64,000 bases of DNA from Actinomycetes bacterium (GTDB lineage Bacteria > Actinomycetota > Acidimicrobiia > Acidimicrobiales > RAAP-2). Below are positions 32,172 through 41,626 of this stretch, one piece after another. The translations under genes were made by a program, and so were the position numbers. The stretch spans positions 1-64,000 of the forward strand of contig JAJYBR010000006.1 in NCBI GenBank assembly GCA_021778895.1, read 5' to 3'. Numbering within the stretch: the first letter of the stretch is position 1; every line of letters begins with the position of its first letter. The notes under the pieces were generated by a model, which saw only the letters and a list, made by a program, of their open reading frames with translations, had not been told where the DNA came from and did no database searches.

Positions 32172-32947
32172 TCCCCCTGGCCGAGGACGACCGGGCCGAG
32201 GCCGCGGTCCTCGAGCCCACCCGACTGCACCGTCGGCGCCGTCTGGGCGAGGTGGCCGTGCTGTGCTTCTTCGGCGACGTGCTCGACGCGTGGGCGGCCT
32301 CGGGGCGCCTGGTGGAGCGCTACCGCCTGCGCAGCGAGGTCGGCTGGAACCCCGTCTACGACGTCGAGACGCCGGCCGGGACCGTCGCCGTGGTCCACGG
32401 GGGCTTCGGCGCCCCCTTCTCCGCCGTCGTGTTAGAGGAGCTGATCGCCCTGGGGGCGACGACGTTCGTCGCCTGTGGCGGGGCCGGCGCCCTGGTCGAC
32501 CTCGAGGTCGGCCACGTGCTGGTCGTCGACTCGGCCCTGCGCGACGAGGGCACCAGCTTCCACTACGCGCCCGCGGGCCGGGTCCTGGCCGCCGACCCAG
32601 TCGGCGTGGCCACTCTGGCCGCCGTGGCCGAGCGGCGCGGACTCCCCTACAGCGTGGGGCGCACCTGGACGACCGACGCCATCTTCCGCGAGACGCGCGG
32701 GCGGGTCACGCGGCGCGTCGATGAGGGCTGCGTGATGGTCGACATGGAGGCCGCGGCGTTCCTGGCCGTCGCCGCCTACCGGGACGTGCGCTTCGCCCAG
32801 CTCCTCTACGCGGGCGACTCGCTGGTCGCCGAGTGGGACCACCGGAGCTGGCTGCACGCCACCGAGCGGCGCACCGAGCTCCTGGAGGCGGCCATCGAGG
32901 GCGCCCTGGCCCTGCACGGGGATCGGCCGCTCTCGCGTCCTGAGTGA
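32150..32947 (+). CDS. Nucleoside phosphorylase (uridine phosphorylase-like)
   Basis: A 265-residue NP-I family enzyme that splits nucleosides with phosphate. GGFGAPFSAVVLEELIALGATTFVACGGAGAL carries the phosphate/ribose-binding turn, followed by VVDSALRDEGTSFHYAP. GRTWTTDAIFRET and VMVDMEAAAFLAVAAY are the base- and ribose-binding segments, with the Met-Glu of MEAAAF contacting ribose. This resembles uridine phosphorylase and 5'-methylthioadenosine-type enzymes; purine versus pyrimidine is unsettled. The ATG overlaps the SCP2-like gene by 22 bp, so the sdh transcript may continue into it. Confidence 0.85.
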   Translation: MAEHDELIPLAEDDRAEAAVLEPTRLHRRRRLGEVAVLCFFGDVLDAWAASGRLVERYRLRSEVGWNPVYDVETPAGTVAVVHGGFGAPFSAVVLEELIALGATTFVACGGAGALVDLEVGHVLVVDSALRDEGTSFHYAPAGRVLAADPVGVATLAAVAERRGLPYSVGRTWTTDAIFRETRGRVTRRVDEGCVMVDMEAAAFLAVAAYRDVRFAQLLYAGDSLVAEWDHRSWLHATERRTELLEAAIEGALALHGDRPLSRPE

Positions 32948-32974
32948 TTCGCTCTCGTTATCACGCACCTCGCA

Positions 32975-32990
32975 GGTGGGCCTGCCCACC
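32975..32990. terminator. Small hairpin after the nucleoside phosphorylase gene
   Basis: GGTGGG (32975-32980) and CCCACC (32985-32990) form a 6-bp stem with loop CCTG in the 82-bp gap before the TDT transporter. It may be a weak terminator or an operator; there is no T-run. Confidence 0.35.
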
Positions 32991-33029
32991 GGTGGCGTTC
33001 TCCGGCACTCTGGGTACGAGAGGAGAACC

Positions 33030-34196
33030 GTGATCACCACCGAACGCCCCCTGGCCCACCTCCTGGACTCGACCGAGGAGTCCGGACCGGTCCACTTCGG
33101 ACCCAACTGGTTCGCCGCCGTCATGGGCACGGGGATCGTGCCCACCGCGGCCGTCCTCCTGCCCTACCACGTGCCGGGGCTCCACGCGGTCGCCGTCGTC
33201 GTGTGGGCCCTCGCGGCCGGACTGCTCGCCGTGCTGGTCGTGGCGACGGGCGTCCACTGGCTGCGCTCGCCGCACCAGGCCCGCCGCTACGGCCGGGACG
33301 GCACCATGGCCCAGTTCTACGGCGCGCCGCCGATGGCCTTCATGACCGTCGGTGCGGGCGCGATCATCGTGGCCTCGAGCGTCATCGGGCTGCGCGCGGC
33401 GGTGGACCTCGACTGGGTGCTGTGGACGATCGGCACCGTGACGGGGCTGCTCAGCGCCACCGTCATCCCGTATCGCCTCTTCACGTCGATCGAGGTGCGC
33501 CCCGACGGGGCCTTCGGGGGCTGGCTGATGCCCATCGTGCCGCCGATGGTCTCGGCCTCCACCGGGGCGCTGCTGCTGGCCCACATCGGCTCGGCGAGCA
33601 TGCGGGCGACCTTCTTCTACGCCCTGTTCGCGATGTTCGGGATGAGCCTGGTCGTCGCCCTGGCGATCATCACGCTGATCTGGTCGCGCCTGGCCCACTA
33701 CGGGTCCTCGATGAGCGGACGCGTCCCGACGCTGTGGATCGTGCTCGGCCCGGTCGGCCAGTCCATCACGGCGGCCGGACTCCTGGGGGCCAACGCGGCC
33801 CTCGCCGTCCCGGCGCCGATCGCGCACGCCTTCTCGCTCTTCGCCATCCTCTACGGCGTGCCGATGTGGGGCTTCGCCATCTTGTGGGCGACCCTGGCCC
33901 TGGCCATCACCGTGCGCACGGCGCGCGCCCACCTGCCCTTCTCGCTGACCTGGTGGAGCTTCACGTTCCCCGTGGGGGTGACGGTGACCGGGACGATCCG
34001 CCTGGCGGCCGAGACGGGTCTATCCGCCTTCCGCGTGGCGAGCGCCGTCGGGCTGGTGGCACTCGTGGGCGCCTGGGCCACCGTGGCGGTGCGCACGGCC
34101 CGCGCCGCCCACCGCGAGGCGCTCCTCGCGCACCCGACGGCACCGGCAGCCGTCGCTGTCAAGGCGAGCGCCCTGACAGGCTCCAGCGCCGCGTGA
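33030..34196 (+). CDS. TDT/SLAC1-family transporter (TehA-like)
   Basis: A 388-residue membrane protein with ten predicted helices of the tellurite-resistance/dicarboxylate transporter family. HFGPNWFAAVMGTGIVPTAAVLLP is the family N-terminus. GGWLMPIVPPMVSASTGALLL and the helix with LTWWSFTFPVGVTVTGTI are also characteristic. Members carry C4-dicarboxylates, sulfite or anions. Location beside mdh hints at malate but this is only context. The GTG is chosen for AGGAGA 4 bp upstream; the longer frame from 32976 starts inside a hairpin and has no site. Confidence 0.85.
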   Translation: MITTERPLAHLLDSTEESGPVHFGPNWFAAVMGTGIVPTAAVLLPYHVPGLHAVAVVVWALAAGLLAVLVVATGVHWLRSPHQARRYGRDGTMAQFYGAPPMAFMTVGAGAIIVASSVIGLRAAVDLDWVLWTIGTVTGLLSATVIPYRLFTSIEVRPDGAFGGWLMPIVPPMVSASTGALLLAHIGSASMRATFFYALFAMFGMSLVVALAIITLIWSRLAHYGSSMSGRVPTLWIVLGPVGQSITAAGLLGANAALAVPAPIAHAFSLFAILYGVPMWGFAILWATLALAITVRTARAHLPFSLTWWSFTFPVGVTVTGTIRLAAETGLSAFRVASAVGLVALVGAWATVAVRTARAAHREALLAHPTAPAAVAVKASALTGSSAA

Positions 34197-34203
34197 GCCG
34201 TCC

Positions 34204-34227
34204 GGCCACCGGCTTTCGCCGGTGGCC
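34204..34227. terminator. Bidirectional terminator between TDT gene and mdh
   Basis: GGCCACCGGC (34204-34213) and GCCGGTGGCC (34218-34227) form a 10-bp stem with loop TTTC between convergent genes. Confidence 0.75.
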
Positions 34228-34237
34228 TCGGCGACTC

Positions 34238-35227
34238 CTAGACCAGGCCCAGCTTCACGACCTCGTTGCGCTCGGACAGCAGCTCGTCGGTCGTCACCTG
34301 GATCTTCTCGACGGCGAACTCGTCGCGCGTGAAGCCCTCCTTGACGTGCCAGGCGCCGCTCGCGTCCACGCGCACCGGCATGCCGAAGGTCAGCCCCTCG
34401 GGCACCCCGTACTCGCCGCGGCTGGTCACCGAGACCGAGACGCAGTCGTCGTCGGCCGTCGGCGTCGTCAGCCCGACGACCGTGTCGATGGCCGCGTTGG
34501 CCGCTGAGGCGGCCGAGCTGGCGCCGCGCGCCTCGATGATGGCGGCACCGCGCTTCTGGACGGTGCTCAAGAAGGCGCCGGTCAGCCACGTCTCGTCGTC
34601 GATGGCCTCCACGACCGGGCGGCCGTCGACCGTGGCGTTGAGGACGTCGGGGAACTGGGTGGCCGAGTGATTGCCCCACACCGCCAGGTTCTTGACCCCG
34701 GCGACCGAGGTGCCCAGGCGCTTGGCGATCTGGGTCTCGGCCCGGTTCTGGTCGAGCCGGGTCATCGAGAACCAGCGATCGGCCGGGACGTCGGGCGCGC
34801 TGGTGCGCGCGATCAGGCAGTTGGTGTTGCAGGGGTTGCCCACCACCAGCACCCGGACGTCGCTCGCGGCGTTGCGGGCGATGGCCTGGCCCTGGGGCTT
34901 GAAGATGCCACCGTTGATCGAGAGTAGGTCCCCGCGCTCCATGCCGGCCTTGCGGGGCACCGAGCCGACCAGGAGCGCCCACGACGTGTCGGTGAAGGCC
35001 ACGTCCAGGTTGCTCGTGGCCTCGATGCCGGCCAGCAGCGGGAAGGCGCAGTCGTCGAGCTCCATGACGACGCCCTCAAGCGCCTTCATCGCCGGCTCGA
35101 TCTCGAGCAGGCGCAGCACGATCGGGGTGTCGGGCCCGAGCAGCTGGCCCGAGGCGATGCGGAAGAGGAGCTGGTAGCCGATCTGGCCCGCGGCTCCAGT
35201 CACGGTGACGTGAACGGGGGTGGTCAT
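34238..35227 (-). CDS. mdh: Malate dehydrogenase
   Basis: TCA-cycle enzyme interconverting malate and oxaloacetate with NAD(H), 329 residues. The Rossmann start [21 protein letters not shown] is that of the cytosolic-type bacterial MDH group. [16 protein letters not shown] contains the substrate-binding Arg. [24 protein letters not shown] and [12 protein letters not shown] give the catalytic Asp-His pair. ATG 35227 is chosen for GAAAGGAAG 5 bp before it. It follows icd by 17 bp, so both are probably one transcript starting before icd. Confidence 0.96.
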   Translation of the reverse strand: MTTPVHVTVTGAAGQIGYQLLFRIASGQLLGPDTPIVLRLLEIEPAMKALEGVVMELDDCAFPLLAGIEATSNLDVAFTDTSWALLVGSVPRKAGMERGDLLSINGGIFKPQGQAIARNAASDVRVLVVGNPCNTNCLIARTSAPDVPADRWFSMTRLDQNRAETQIAKRLGTSVAGVKNLAVWGNHSATQFPDVLNATVDGRPVVEAIDDETWLTGAFLSTVQKRGAAIIEARGASSAASAANAAIDTVVGLTTPTADDDCVSVSVTSRGEYGVPEGLTFGMPVRVDASGAWHVKEGFTRDEFAVEKIQVTTDELLSERNEVVKLGLV

Positions 35228-35244
35228 GTCGCTTCCTTTCTCGC

Positions 35245-36441
35245 TTAGAGGCGGTCCACGATGGCGGCGCCGAACTCCGAGCACTTGACCTCGGTGGCGC
35301 CCTCCATCAGTCGGGCGAAGTCGTAGGTGACGACCTTGTCGGCGATGGTCGCCTCCAGGGCCCGCACGATGTCGTCGGCGGCCTCCTGCCAGCCGAGGTG
35401 CTCGAACATCAGCACCCCCGACAGCAGGACCGATCCGGGGTTGACCTTGTCCTGGCCCGCGTACTTGGGCGCGGTGCCGTGGGTCGCCTCGAAGATGCCG
35501 TGGCCGGTGACGTAGTTGATGTTGGCCCCCGGGGCGATGCCGATGCCCCCGACCTGGGCGGCCAGGGCGTCGGAGAGGTAGTCCCCGTTGAGGTTCATCG
35601 TGGCGATGACGTCGAACTCGGCCGGGCGCGTCAGCACCTGCTGCAGTGTGATGTCGGCGATGGCGTCCTTGACGAGGATCTTGTCGCCGGGCTGGCCGTT
35701 GCAGTCATCCCAGCCGACCGCGACGTCGGCGAACTCGTCGCGCACCAGGTCGTAGCCCCACTTGCGGAAGGCGCCCTCGGTGAACTTCTGGATGTTGCCC
35801 TTGTGCACCATGGTGACCGAGGGACGGCCCTGGCGCTGCGCGTACTGGATCGCGGCGCGGATCAGGCGCTCGGAGCCCGACTTGGAGATCGGCTTGATGC
35901 CGATGCCGCTCATCTCCTTGATGTCCCAGCCGTAGTTGTCGTGCAGGAACGAGCGCAGCTTCTCGGCCGCGTCGGTGCCCGCCTCGACCTCGAGGCCGGC
36001 GTAGACGTCCTCGGTGTTCTCCCGGAAGATGACCATGTCGACCAGCTCGGGGTGGCGCACCGGCGAGGGGACGCCGGCGAACCAGCGCACCGGGCGCAGA
36101 CAGACGTACAGGTCGAGGATCTGGCGCAGGGCCACGTTCAGCGAGCGAAAGCCCCCGCCGATCGGCGTGGTGAGCGGGCCCTTGATGCCGATGAGGTAGT
36201 CGCGAAACGTCGTGACGGTCTCCTCGGGCAGCCAGTCGCCGGTCTCGTTGAAGGCCTTCTCGCCGGCCAGCACCTCGCGCCACTCGATGGTCTTGCCGTG
36301 CTTGGTCGCCGCCGCGTCCAGCACGAGCTTGGCGGCGGGCCAGATGTCCACGCCGGTGCCGTCGCCCTCGATGAAGGGGATGATGGGATTGTCAGGGACC
36401 TGGAGCACGCCATCGGCGCTCATCGTGATCTTCTCAGCCAT
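35245..36441 (-). CDS. icd: Isocitrate dehydrogenase (NADP+)
   Basis: TCA-cycle enzyme oxidising isocitrate to 2-oxoglutarate, 398 residues. The N-terminal [18 protein letters not shown], the phosphorylation/substrate loop [21 protein letters not shown] (Ser in GGGFRSLN), the motif NYGWDIKEM and the NADP-site [20 protein letters not shown] are all present. The fold is the E. coli-type homodimer. ATG 36441 is chosen: a TAGGAT hexamer lies 7 bp upstream and covers the alternative ATG at 36450. It heads the icd-mdh pair. Confidence 0.96.
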   Translation of the reverse strand: MAEKITMSADGVLQVPDNPIIPFIEGDGTGVDIWPAAKLVLDAAATKHGKTIEWREVLAGEKAFNETGDWLPEETVTTFRDYLIGIKGPLTTPIGGGFRSLNVALRQILDLYVCLRPVRWFAGVPSPVRHPELVDMVIFRENTEDVYAGLEVEAGTDAAEKLRSFLHDNYGWDIKEMSGIGIKPISKSGSERLIRAAIQYAQRQGRPSVTMVHKGNIQKFTEGAFRKWGYDLVRDEFADVAVGWDDCNGQPGDKILVKDAIADITLQQVLTRPAEFDVIATMNLNGDYLSDALAAQVGGIGIAPGANINYVTGHGIFEATHGTAPKYAGQDKVNPGSVLLSGVLMFEHLGWQEAADDIVRALEATIADKVVTYDFARLMEGATEVKCSEFGAAIVDRL

Positions 36442-36448
36442 GAGCGCC

Positions 36449-36454
36449 ATCCTA
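36449..36454 (-). promoter_or_regulatory. -10 element (TAGGAT) of the icd-mdh operon
   Basis: Minus-strand TAGGAT is followed by seven bases and the icd ATG at 36441, predicting a leaderless or nearly leaderless message. It overlaps the in-frame ATG at 36450, which argues against that codon as start. Confidence 0.5.
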
Positions 36455-36491
36455 CGACGGTCCCCGGGAGGCCCCTCGGGGACCAAATACC

Positions 36492-37349
36492 CTACGACGA
36501 CGCGCGCAGTGCCTGGTGGATCTCGCGGGTGGCGTGGGACCGGTTCAGGGTGTAGAAGTGCAGGCCCGGGGCCCCGCGGGCCAGCAGCTCGGCCGACAGG
36601 GCGATCGCGGCCTCGACGCCCGCGGCCCGCACCGCGGCCGCGCCGCCGCGCTCGTCGGCCGCGCGCAGGCGCGCCACCAGGGGCGCGGGCACCGGGGCCC
36701 CCATCTCGGCCATGCGGGCGATGCTCGACAGGGAGGTGACCGGCATCACGCCGGGCAGCACCGGCCGGTCGACACCCCGTGACGCCAAGTCGTCAACGAG
36801 TCCGCTCCACTCGTCGGCCTCGAAGAAGAACTGGGTGATGGCGAAATCGGCGGCGGCGAGCTTGGCCGCCAGGCGGTCGCGGTCGGCACTCAGGTCCACT
36901 GACGCGGGATGTCCGGCCGGGTGGGCGGCGACGCCGATCGCGAAGCCCCCGAGGTCGCGCACCAGGCGCACCAGGTCGTCGGCGTGGGCGAAGTCTCCGG
37001 GCACGTCCACCCCGTCGCCCGGTGGGTCGCCGCCCAGTGCCAGGACGTTCTCCACGCCGGCCGCCCGGTAGCGCGCGAGGAGTTCGACCAGGTCGGCCCG
37101 CCGCTGGCCCCGCGCGACCAGGTGGGCCATCGTCGTCAGACGGCCGGCGCGCTGGATCTCGGTGACGAGCTCGAAGGTCCGCTCCCGGGCGGCCGGGCCC
37201 CCGCGATTGGTCACCGAGACGAACGAGGGGGCCAGCTCGACGAGGTCGGCGATCGTGGCGGCCAGGGTGGCGGCCTCGTCGGCCGAGCGCGGCGGGAAGA
37301 ACTCGAAGGAGCGGCACGATCCGCGCGCCAGGAGCTGGTCGATGCGCAC
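36492..37349 (-). CDS. metF: Methylenetetrahydrofolate reductase
   Basis: FAD-dependent TIM-barrel enzyme reducing 5,10-methylene-THF to 5-methyl-THF for methionine synthesis, 285 residues. SFEFFPPRS near residue 14 with the conserved Glu, [11 protein letters not shown], the block [12 protein letters not shown] (flavin-binding) and [13 protein letters not shown] are the family motifs. GTG start four bases upstream of the cupin stop region. It is the last gene of a run sucC-sucD-purN-purH-folD-cupin-metF, and shares the folate pool with FolD. Confidence 0.93.
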   Translation of the reverse strand: MRIDQLLARGSCRSFEFFPPRSADEAATLAATIADLVELAPSFVSVTNRGGPAARERTFELVTEIQRAGRLTTMAHLVARGQRRADLVELLARYRAAGVENVLALGGDPPGDGVDVPGDFAHADDLVRLVRDLGGFAIGVAAHPAGHPASVDLSADRDRLAAKLAAADFAITQFFFEADEWSGLVDDLASRGVDRPVLPGVMPVTSLSSIARMAEMGAPVPAPLVARLRAADERGGAAAVRAAGVEAAIALSAELLARGAPGLHFYTLNRSHATREIHQALRASS

Positions 37350-37353
37350 GGGA

Positions 37354-37725
37354 CTAGCCGGCCCGCCCGTAGTCGTCGCTCAGGCGCTCGATGTCGTCCT
37401 CGGCGAACGAGGCTCCGGTCTGCACCTCGATGAAGATCAGGGGGGCGGGGCCGAGGGCCTCGGCCCGGTGGGCCTGACCGACGGCGATATCGACGCTGTC
37501 CCCCGGACCGACCGCGCGCACGACGTCGTCGACGGTCACGCGGCCCGATCCCGCGACCACGAACCAGTGCTCGGCGCGGTGCTCGTGACGCTGGTAACTC
37601 AGGCGCTGGCCCGGCGCCACGACGATGCGCTTGACCTTGTGGTCGGACGCGTCACCCTCGAGCACGACGTAGCTGCCCCAGGGGCGCTCGTCGCGCTCGC
37701 GGCCGCGCGCGTCGAGGCCGCTCAC
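37354..37725 (-). CDS. Cupin, mannose-6-phosphate isomerase type II-like
   Basis: A 123-residue single-domain cupin. ERPWGSYVVLEG and KRIVVAPGQRLSYQRHEHRAEHWFVVAGSGRVTV match the metal-binding C-terminal domain of bifunctional PMI/GDP-mannose pyrophosphorylases, with His-His-Glu-His positions intact. Stand-alone copies may isomerise mannose-6-phosphate/fructose-6-phosphate but are mostly untested. The GTG overlaps the folD stop as GTGA, so it is embedded in a one-carbon operon without obvious pathway link. Confidence 0.82.
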   Translation of the reverse strand: MSGLDARGRERDERPWGSYVVLEGDASDHKVKRIVVAPGQRLSYQRHEHRAEHWFVVAGSGRVTVDDVVRAVGPGDSVDIAVGQAHRAEALGPAPLIFIEVQTGASFAEDDIERLSDDYGRAG

Positions 37726-38576
37726 CGGACCCGCTCCGCGGCGGCGACGGCGTTGCGCACCAGCATGGCCCGCGTCATCGGGCCCACCCCGCCGATGCGC
37801 GGGCTGAGCCAGCCCGCGACCTCGGCCACGCCCTCGTCGACGTCGCTCAGCAGCTTGCGCCCGGCCCAGCTGGTGCCCGCGGCGACGACGGCCGCCCCGG
37901 GGCGGACCATGTCCGGGGTCACCAGCCCGGCCCGGCCGGCCGCGGCCACGATCACGTCCCCCTGGCGCGTCAGCGCGCCGAGGTCCGCAACACCGGTGTG
38001 CACCACGGTGACGGCCGCATTGCACCCGGGCCGCTTGGAGGCCAGCAGCAGCGCCAGGGGCCGCCCGATGGTCAGGCCCCGGCCGATGACGACCACGTGG
38101 CGCCCCTCGACCGGCACGTCGTAGGCGGCGAGCAGCTCGACGATGCCGGCCGGCGTGCAGGCGACGACGGTGGGCCGGCCCATGACCAGGCGGCCGAGGT
38201 TGACCGGGTGCAGTCCGTCGACGTCCTTGTCCGGGTCCACGGCACGCAGGGCGCGCTCCTCGTCCAGGCCCGCCGGCAGCGGGAGCTGCACCAAGATGGC
38301 GTGCACCCGCGGGTCGGCGTTCATGCGCCCGATGACCGCCTCGAGCTCGTCCTGGGTGGCCGTGGCCTCCAGGTGCTCGTGGAACGAGGTGATCCCCACT
38401 TCGGCGCAGTCGGCGTGCTTCATGGCCACGTAGGCGGCACTCGCCGGGTCGTCGCCGACGAGGATCGTGCCCAGGCCGACCGGCCGGCCCGCGGCAGCCA
38501 GCTGGGCCGCCCGGTCGGCCAGCTGCATCTTGAGGCGGGCGGCCACGGCCTGCCCGTCGAGTCGAATCGCGCTCAC
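37722..38576 (-). CDS. folD: Bifunctional methylenetetrahydrofolate dehydrogenase/cyclohydrolase
   Basis: Makes 10-formyl-THF from 5,10-methylene-THF with NADP+, 284 residues. Catalytic YVAMKHADCAEVGI holds the Tyr-Lys pair, VQLPLPAGLDE and PDKDVDGLHPVNLGRL are family signatures. The Rossmann loop VVVIGRGLTIGRPLALLL has RGLTIGRP where GRSxxVGxP is usual. The 10-formyl-THF product feeds PurN and PurH, encoded just upstream. The GTG start follows TAGGAGGAAGCA. Confidence 0.95.
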   Translation of the reverse strand: MSAIRLDGQAVAARLKMQLADRAAQLAAAGRPVGLGTILVGDDPASAAYVAMKHADCAEVGITSFHEHLEATATQDELEAVIGRMNADPRVHAILVQLPLPAGLDEERALRAVDPDKDVDGLHPVNLGRLVMGRPTVVACTPAGIVELLAAYDVPVEGRHVVVIGRGLTIGRPLALLLASKRPGCNAAVTVVHTGVADLGALTRQGDVIVAAAGRAGLVTPDMVRPGAAVVAAGTSWAGRKLLSDVDEGVAEVAGWLSPRIGGVGPMTRAMLVRNAVAAAERVR

Positions 38577-38585
38577 TGCTTCCTC

Positions 38586-40118
38586 CTAGTGCCGAAAGTG
38601 CCGCTCGCCCGTCAGCAGGAGGGCGATCCCGGCCTGGTTCGCGGCGGCGATGACCTCGTCGTCGCGCACCGAGCCGCCCGGCTCGACGACCGCGCGTACC
38701 CCGGCGGCGACGAGGGCCTCGAGGCCGTCGGCGAAGGGGAAGAAGGCATCCGAGGCGGCGGCGGCCCCGCGGGCGCGCTCACCGGCCTTGGCGACGGCGA
38801 TCTGGGCCGACACCACCCGGGACTGCTGGCCGGCGCCCACGCCGACGGCGACGCCCTGGTTCGCCAGCACGATGGCGTTCGACGTCGTGCGCGCGCACAC
38901 CCGCCAGGCCACCATCAGGTCGACCAACTGCTCGGGCGTGGGCGCCACGGCGGTGACGCAGCGCCAGTCGCCCGGCGCGACGAGCAGCTCGTCGGGGCTC
39001 TGGACGAACGCGCTGGCTCCCACGGTGCGCACCGTGCGCGTCAGGGGCTCGGGAGCCGGCCCGCTGAGCAGGCGCGTCGCCTTGCGCCGGGTGCGCAGGC
39101 GCTCGACGGCGGCCTCGGTGAAGGCGCTGGCCACGATGACGTCGGCCTGGGGTCCCGCGGCCACGGCGTCGGCGACGGTCTCGTCGACCTCGCCGAGGAG
39201 GGCCACCACGCCGCCGAAGGCGCTCAGCGGGTCGGCTTCCAGGGCTGCGCCGTAGGCGGCGGCCAGGTCGCGCCCCAGGGCCGCGCCCGAGGCGTTGGCG
39301 TGCTTGACGATGACGGCGACGGCGTGGCCGGGCACGTCGTGGGTCAGCTCGTGGGCCAGGCGCCACGCGGCGTCGGCGTCGAGCAGGTTCAAGTAGGAGA
39401 GGGCCGAGCCCGCGTGCTGGGTCATGTGATCCCACCAGGGGTCCTGGCCCAGGATCCGGTAGCGGCCACCGACCTGGTGGGGGTTCTCGCCGTAGCGCAC
39501 CACCTGGGCGCGCTGGAGGGTCGGCTGCCACACCAGGGGCAGCGCCTCCCCGAGCGCCTCGGGGGCGTCCTCGTCGCCACCGAGCCACTGGGCGATCTCG
39601 GCGTCGTAGGCGGCGGTCGTCTCGAAGGCCTCGCGCGCCAGGCGGCGCCGGGTGGCCTCGCCGATCGCCCCCGCGGTGCGCAGCTCCTCGAGCACCGCGA
39701 TGTACTGGTCGGGCCGCGTGATGACGGCCACGTGGGCGTGGTTCTTGGCCGCGGCGCGCACCATGGTCGGCCCGCCCACGTCGATCAGCTCGATCGAGGG
39801 GTCCGACGCGAAGGGGTACAGGTTGCACACCACGAGGTCGATCGTCCCGATCCCGTGGCCGGCCAGGTCGGCCAGGTGCTCGGCCCGGCTGCGGTCGGCC
39901 AGGATGCCGCCGTGGATGGCCGGGTGCAGCGTCTTGACCCGGCCGCCGAGCATCTCGGGAAAGCCGGTCACGTCAGCCACGTCACGGTGCGCGATCCCGG
40001 CCGCGGCCAGGGCCATCGCCGTGCCGCCCGAGGCCACCAGCTCGCAGTCGAGGTCCGCCAGGCCCTGGGCCAGCTCGACGAGACCCGTCTTGTCCCACAC
40101 GCTCAGCAGTGCCCGCAC
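38586..40118 (-). CDS. purH: Bifunctional AICAR formyltransferase/IMP cyclohydrolase
   Basis: Catalyses the last two steps of IMP synthesis, 510 residues. The N-terminal MGS-like domain has SVWDKTGLVELAQGLADL and VKTLHPAIHGGILADRS. The C-terminal transformylase shows RYGENPHQ and KHANASGAALG. At the latter the Lys-His pair is kept but the usual Pro-Cys is Ala-Ser. It ends TGERHFRH as is normal. The GTG overlaps purN by 16 bp and has an internal GAGGAGGA site. Confidence 0.95.
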   Translation of the reverse strand: MRALLSVWDKTGLVELAQGLADLDCELVASGGTAMALAAAGIAHRDVADVTGFPEMLGGRVKTLHPAIHGGILADRSRAEHLADLAGHGIGTIDLVVCNLYPFASDPSIELIDVGGPTMVRAAAKNHAHVAVITRPDQYIAVLEELRTAGAIGEATRRRLAREAFETTAAYDAEIAQWLGGDEDAPEALGEALPLVWQPTLQRAQVVRYGENPHQVGGRYRILGQDPWWDHMTQHAGSALSYLNLLDADAAWRLAHELTHDVPGHAVAVIVKHANASGAALGRDLAAAYGAALEADPLSAFGGVVALLGEVDETVADAVAAGPQADVIVASAFTEAAVERLRTRRKATRLLSGPAPEPLTRTVRTVGASAFVQSPDELLVAPGDWRCVTAVAPTPEQLVDLMVAWRVCARTTSNAIVLANQGVAVGVGAGQQSRVVSAQIAVAKAGERARGAAAASDAFFPFADGLEALVAAGVRAVVEPGGSVRDDEVIAAANQAGIALLLTGERHFRH

Positions 40119-40729
40119 TCGTCCTCCTCGACCTCGGCAACGCTACCGGGCTCGCGACCGGCGCTCAGCGCCGCGAGCGCCCGGGCGACGACCGCCGGGT
40201 AGAGCTCGCGCTCGACCTCCTTGATGCGCTCGTGGAGGCTCTCGACGGTGTCGTCGGCCGCCACGGCCACGCGCCGGCGCGCCAGGATCGGCCCGTCGTC
40301 GAGCGCCTCGGTGGCCACGTGGACGGTGCAGCCGGTCTCGGCCACCCCGGCGGCCAGGGCGGCCGGCACCGCGTGCCAGCCGCGGAAGGCCGGCAGCAGG
40401 CTGGGGTGCGTGTTGAGCACCCGGCCCGGGAAGGCGGCGTGGAACGGCGCGGCCAGCACCGTGCCGAAGCCGGCCATGGCCACCAGGTCGACGTGCTGGT
40501 CGCAGAGCAGTGCGGCCAGGTCGGCGCTGTAGCGCTCGCGGTCGAAGTCGGCCCCGAACCCCCCGTAGGGGCCGCGGTCCAGCACCAGGGCGTCGATCCC
40601 GGCGCTCTCGGCCACCGCGATCCCCCGGCACGGCCGGTCGGCCGCCACGACGGCGATCTCCAGGCCACGGGCCAGCATCGCCTCGAGGATGGTGCCCGAC
40701 CCCGACACCAGGACCGCGAGGCGCGCCAT
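40103..40729 (-). CDS. purN: Phosphoribosylglycinamide formyltransferase
   Basis: Transfers formyl from 10-formyl-THF to GAR in purine synthesis, 208 residues. LAVLVSGSGTILEAML at the N-terminus binds GAR (most homologues read SGxGSNL). VLNTHPSLLPAFRGW carries the catalytic Asn-His pair. GCTVHVATEALDDGPILARR carries the Asp. It starts four bases after the sucD stop region and runs into purH, so TCA and purine genes share a transcript. Confidence 0.94.
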   Translation of the reverse strand: MARLAVLVSGSGTILEAMLARGLEIAVVAADRPCRGIAVAESAGIDALVLDRGPYGGFGADFDRERYSADLAALLCDQHVDLVAMAGFGTVLAAPFHAAFPGRVLNTHPSLLPAFRGWHAVPAALAAGVAETGCTVHVATEALDDGPILARRRVAVAADDTVESLHERIKEVERELYPAVVARALAALSAGREPGSVAEVEEDECGHC

Positions 40730-40733
40730 GGCC

Positions 40734-41618
40734 CTAGAGCCCCCGGACCAGCTCGACCATCTTCTCGCCGGCCTCCGTCGGGTTCTGGCAGACGTGCACC
40801 CCCGCGGCCGCCAGGGCCGCCATCTTGGCCTGCGCGGTCCCCTTGGAGCCCGAGATGATGGCGCCCGCGTGGCCCATCTTGCGCCCGGGAGGCGCCGTGA
40901 CGCCGGCGATGTAGGCGACGACCGGCTTGGTCATGTGGGCGGCGATCCACTCCGCGGCGCGCTCCTCCTCCGAGCCGCCGATCTCGCCGATCATCATGAC
41001 CGCCTTGGTGTCGGGGTCGTCCTGGAAGGCGCTCAGGCAGTCGATGAAGTTGGTGCCGGGCACCGGGTCGCCCCCGATGCCCACGCAGGTGGTCTGGCCG
41101 ACCCCCTGCTGGCTGAGCTCGTAGAGCGCCTGGTAGGTCAGGGTGCCCGAGCGCGACACGATCCCCACCGGGCCGCCCGCCAGGGCGATCTCGCCGGCCG
41201 TGATGCCGATGTTGCACTTGCCCGGGCTGATCACGCCGGGACAGTTCGGGCCGAGCAGGCGCACCCCGGGGAACTCCTCGACCAGGCGGTTGTAGGTCCG
41301 GGCCTCGTCGTGGGCCGGGATGCCCTCGGTGATGCACACGATGAAGGTGATGCCGCCCTGGGCCGCCTCGATGATCGCCGCGGAGGCGAAGGCCGGGGGC
41401 ACGACCACGAAGGAGGCGGTGGCCCCGGTCGCGGCGACCGCCTCGACCACGGTGTCGTAGACCGGGATGCCGTCCACGTCGGTGCCGCCCTTGCCGGGGG
41501 TGACCCCGGCGACGACCTTGGTGCCGTAGTCGCGGTTGCGCAGGCCGTGGAACCGGCCCTGGGAGCCGGTCAGCCCCTGGACGATGACGGTGGTGTTCTC
41601 GTCGACGAAGATGCTCAT
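40734..41618 (-). CDS. sucD: Succinyl-CoA synthetase subunit alpha
   Basis: CoA-binding and phosphohistidine subunit of succinyl-CoA ligase, 294 residues. [33 protein letters not shown] is the CoA-binding N-terminus. [32 protein letters not shown] follows. The phosphorylated His lies in [18 protein letters not shown]. The ATG at 41618 lies 8 bp after the sucC stop with AGGAAA upstream. It pairs with sucC for the TCA-cycle reaction. Confidence 0.96.
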   Translation of the reverse strand: MSIFVDENTTVIVQGLTGSQGRFHGLRNRDYGTKVVAGVTPGKGGTDVDGIPVYDTVVEAVAATGATASFVVVPPAFASAAIIEAAQGGITFIVCITEGIPAHDEARTYNRLVEEFPGVRLLGPNCPGVISPGKCNIGITAGEIALAGGPVGIVSRSGTLTYQALYELSQQGVGQTTCVGIGGDPVPGTNFIDCLSAFQDDPDTKAVMMIGEIGGSEEERAAEWIAAHMTKPVVAYIAGVTAPPGRKMGHAGAIISGSKGTAQAKMAALAAAGVHVCQNPTEAGEKMVELVRGL

Positions 41619-41626
41619 GGGTTTCC

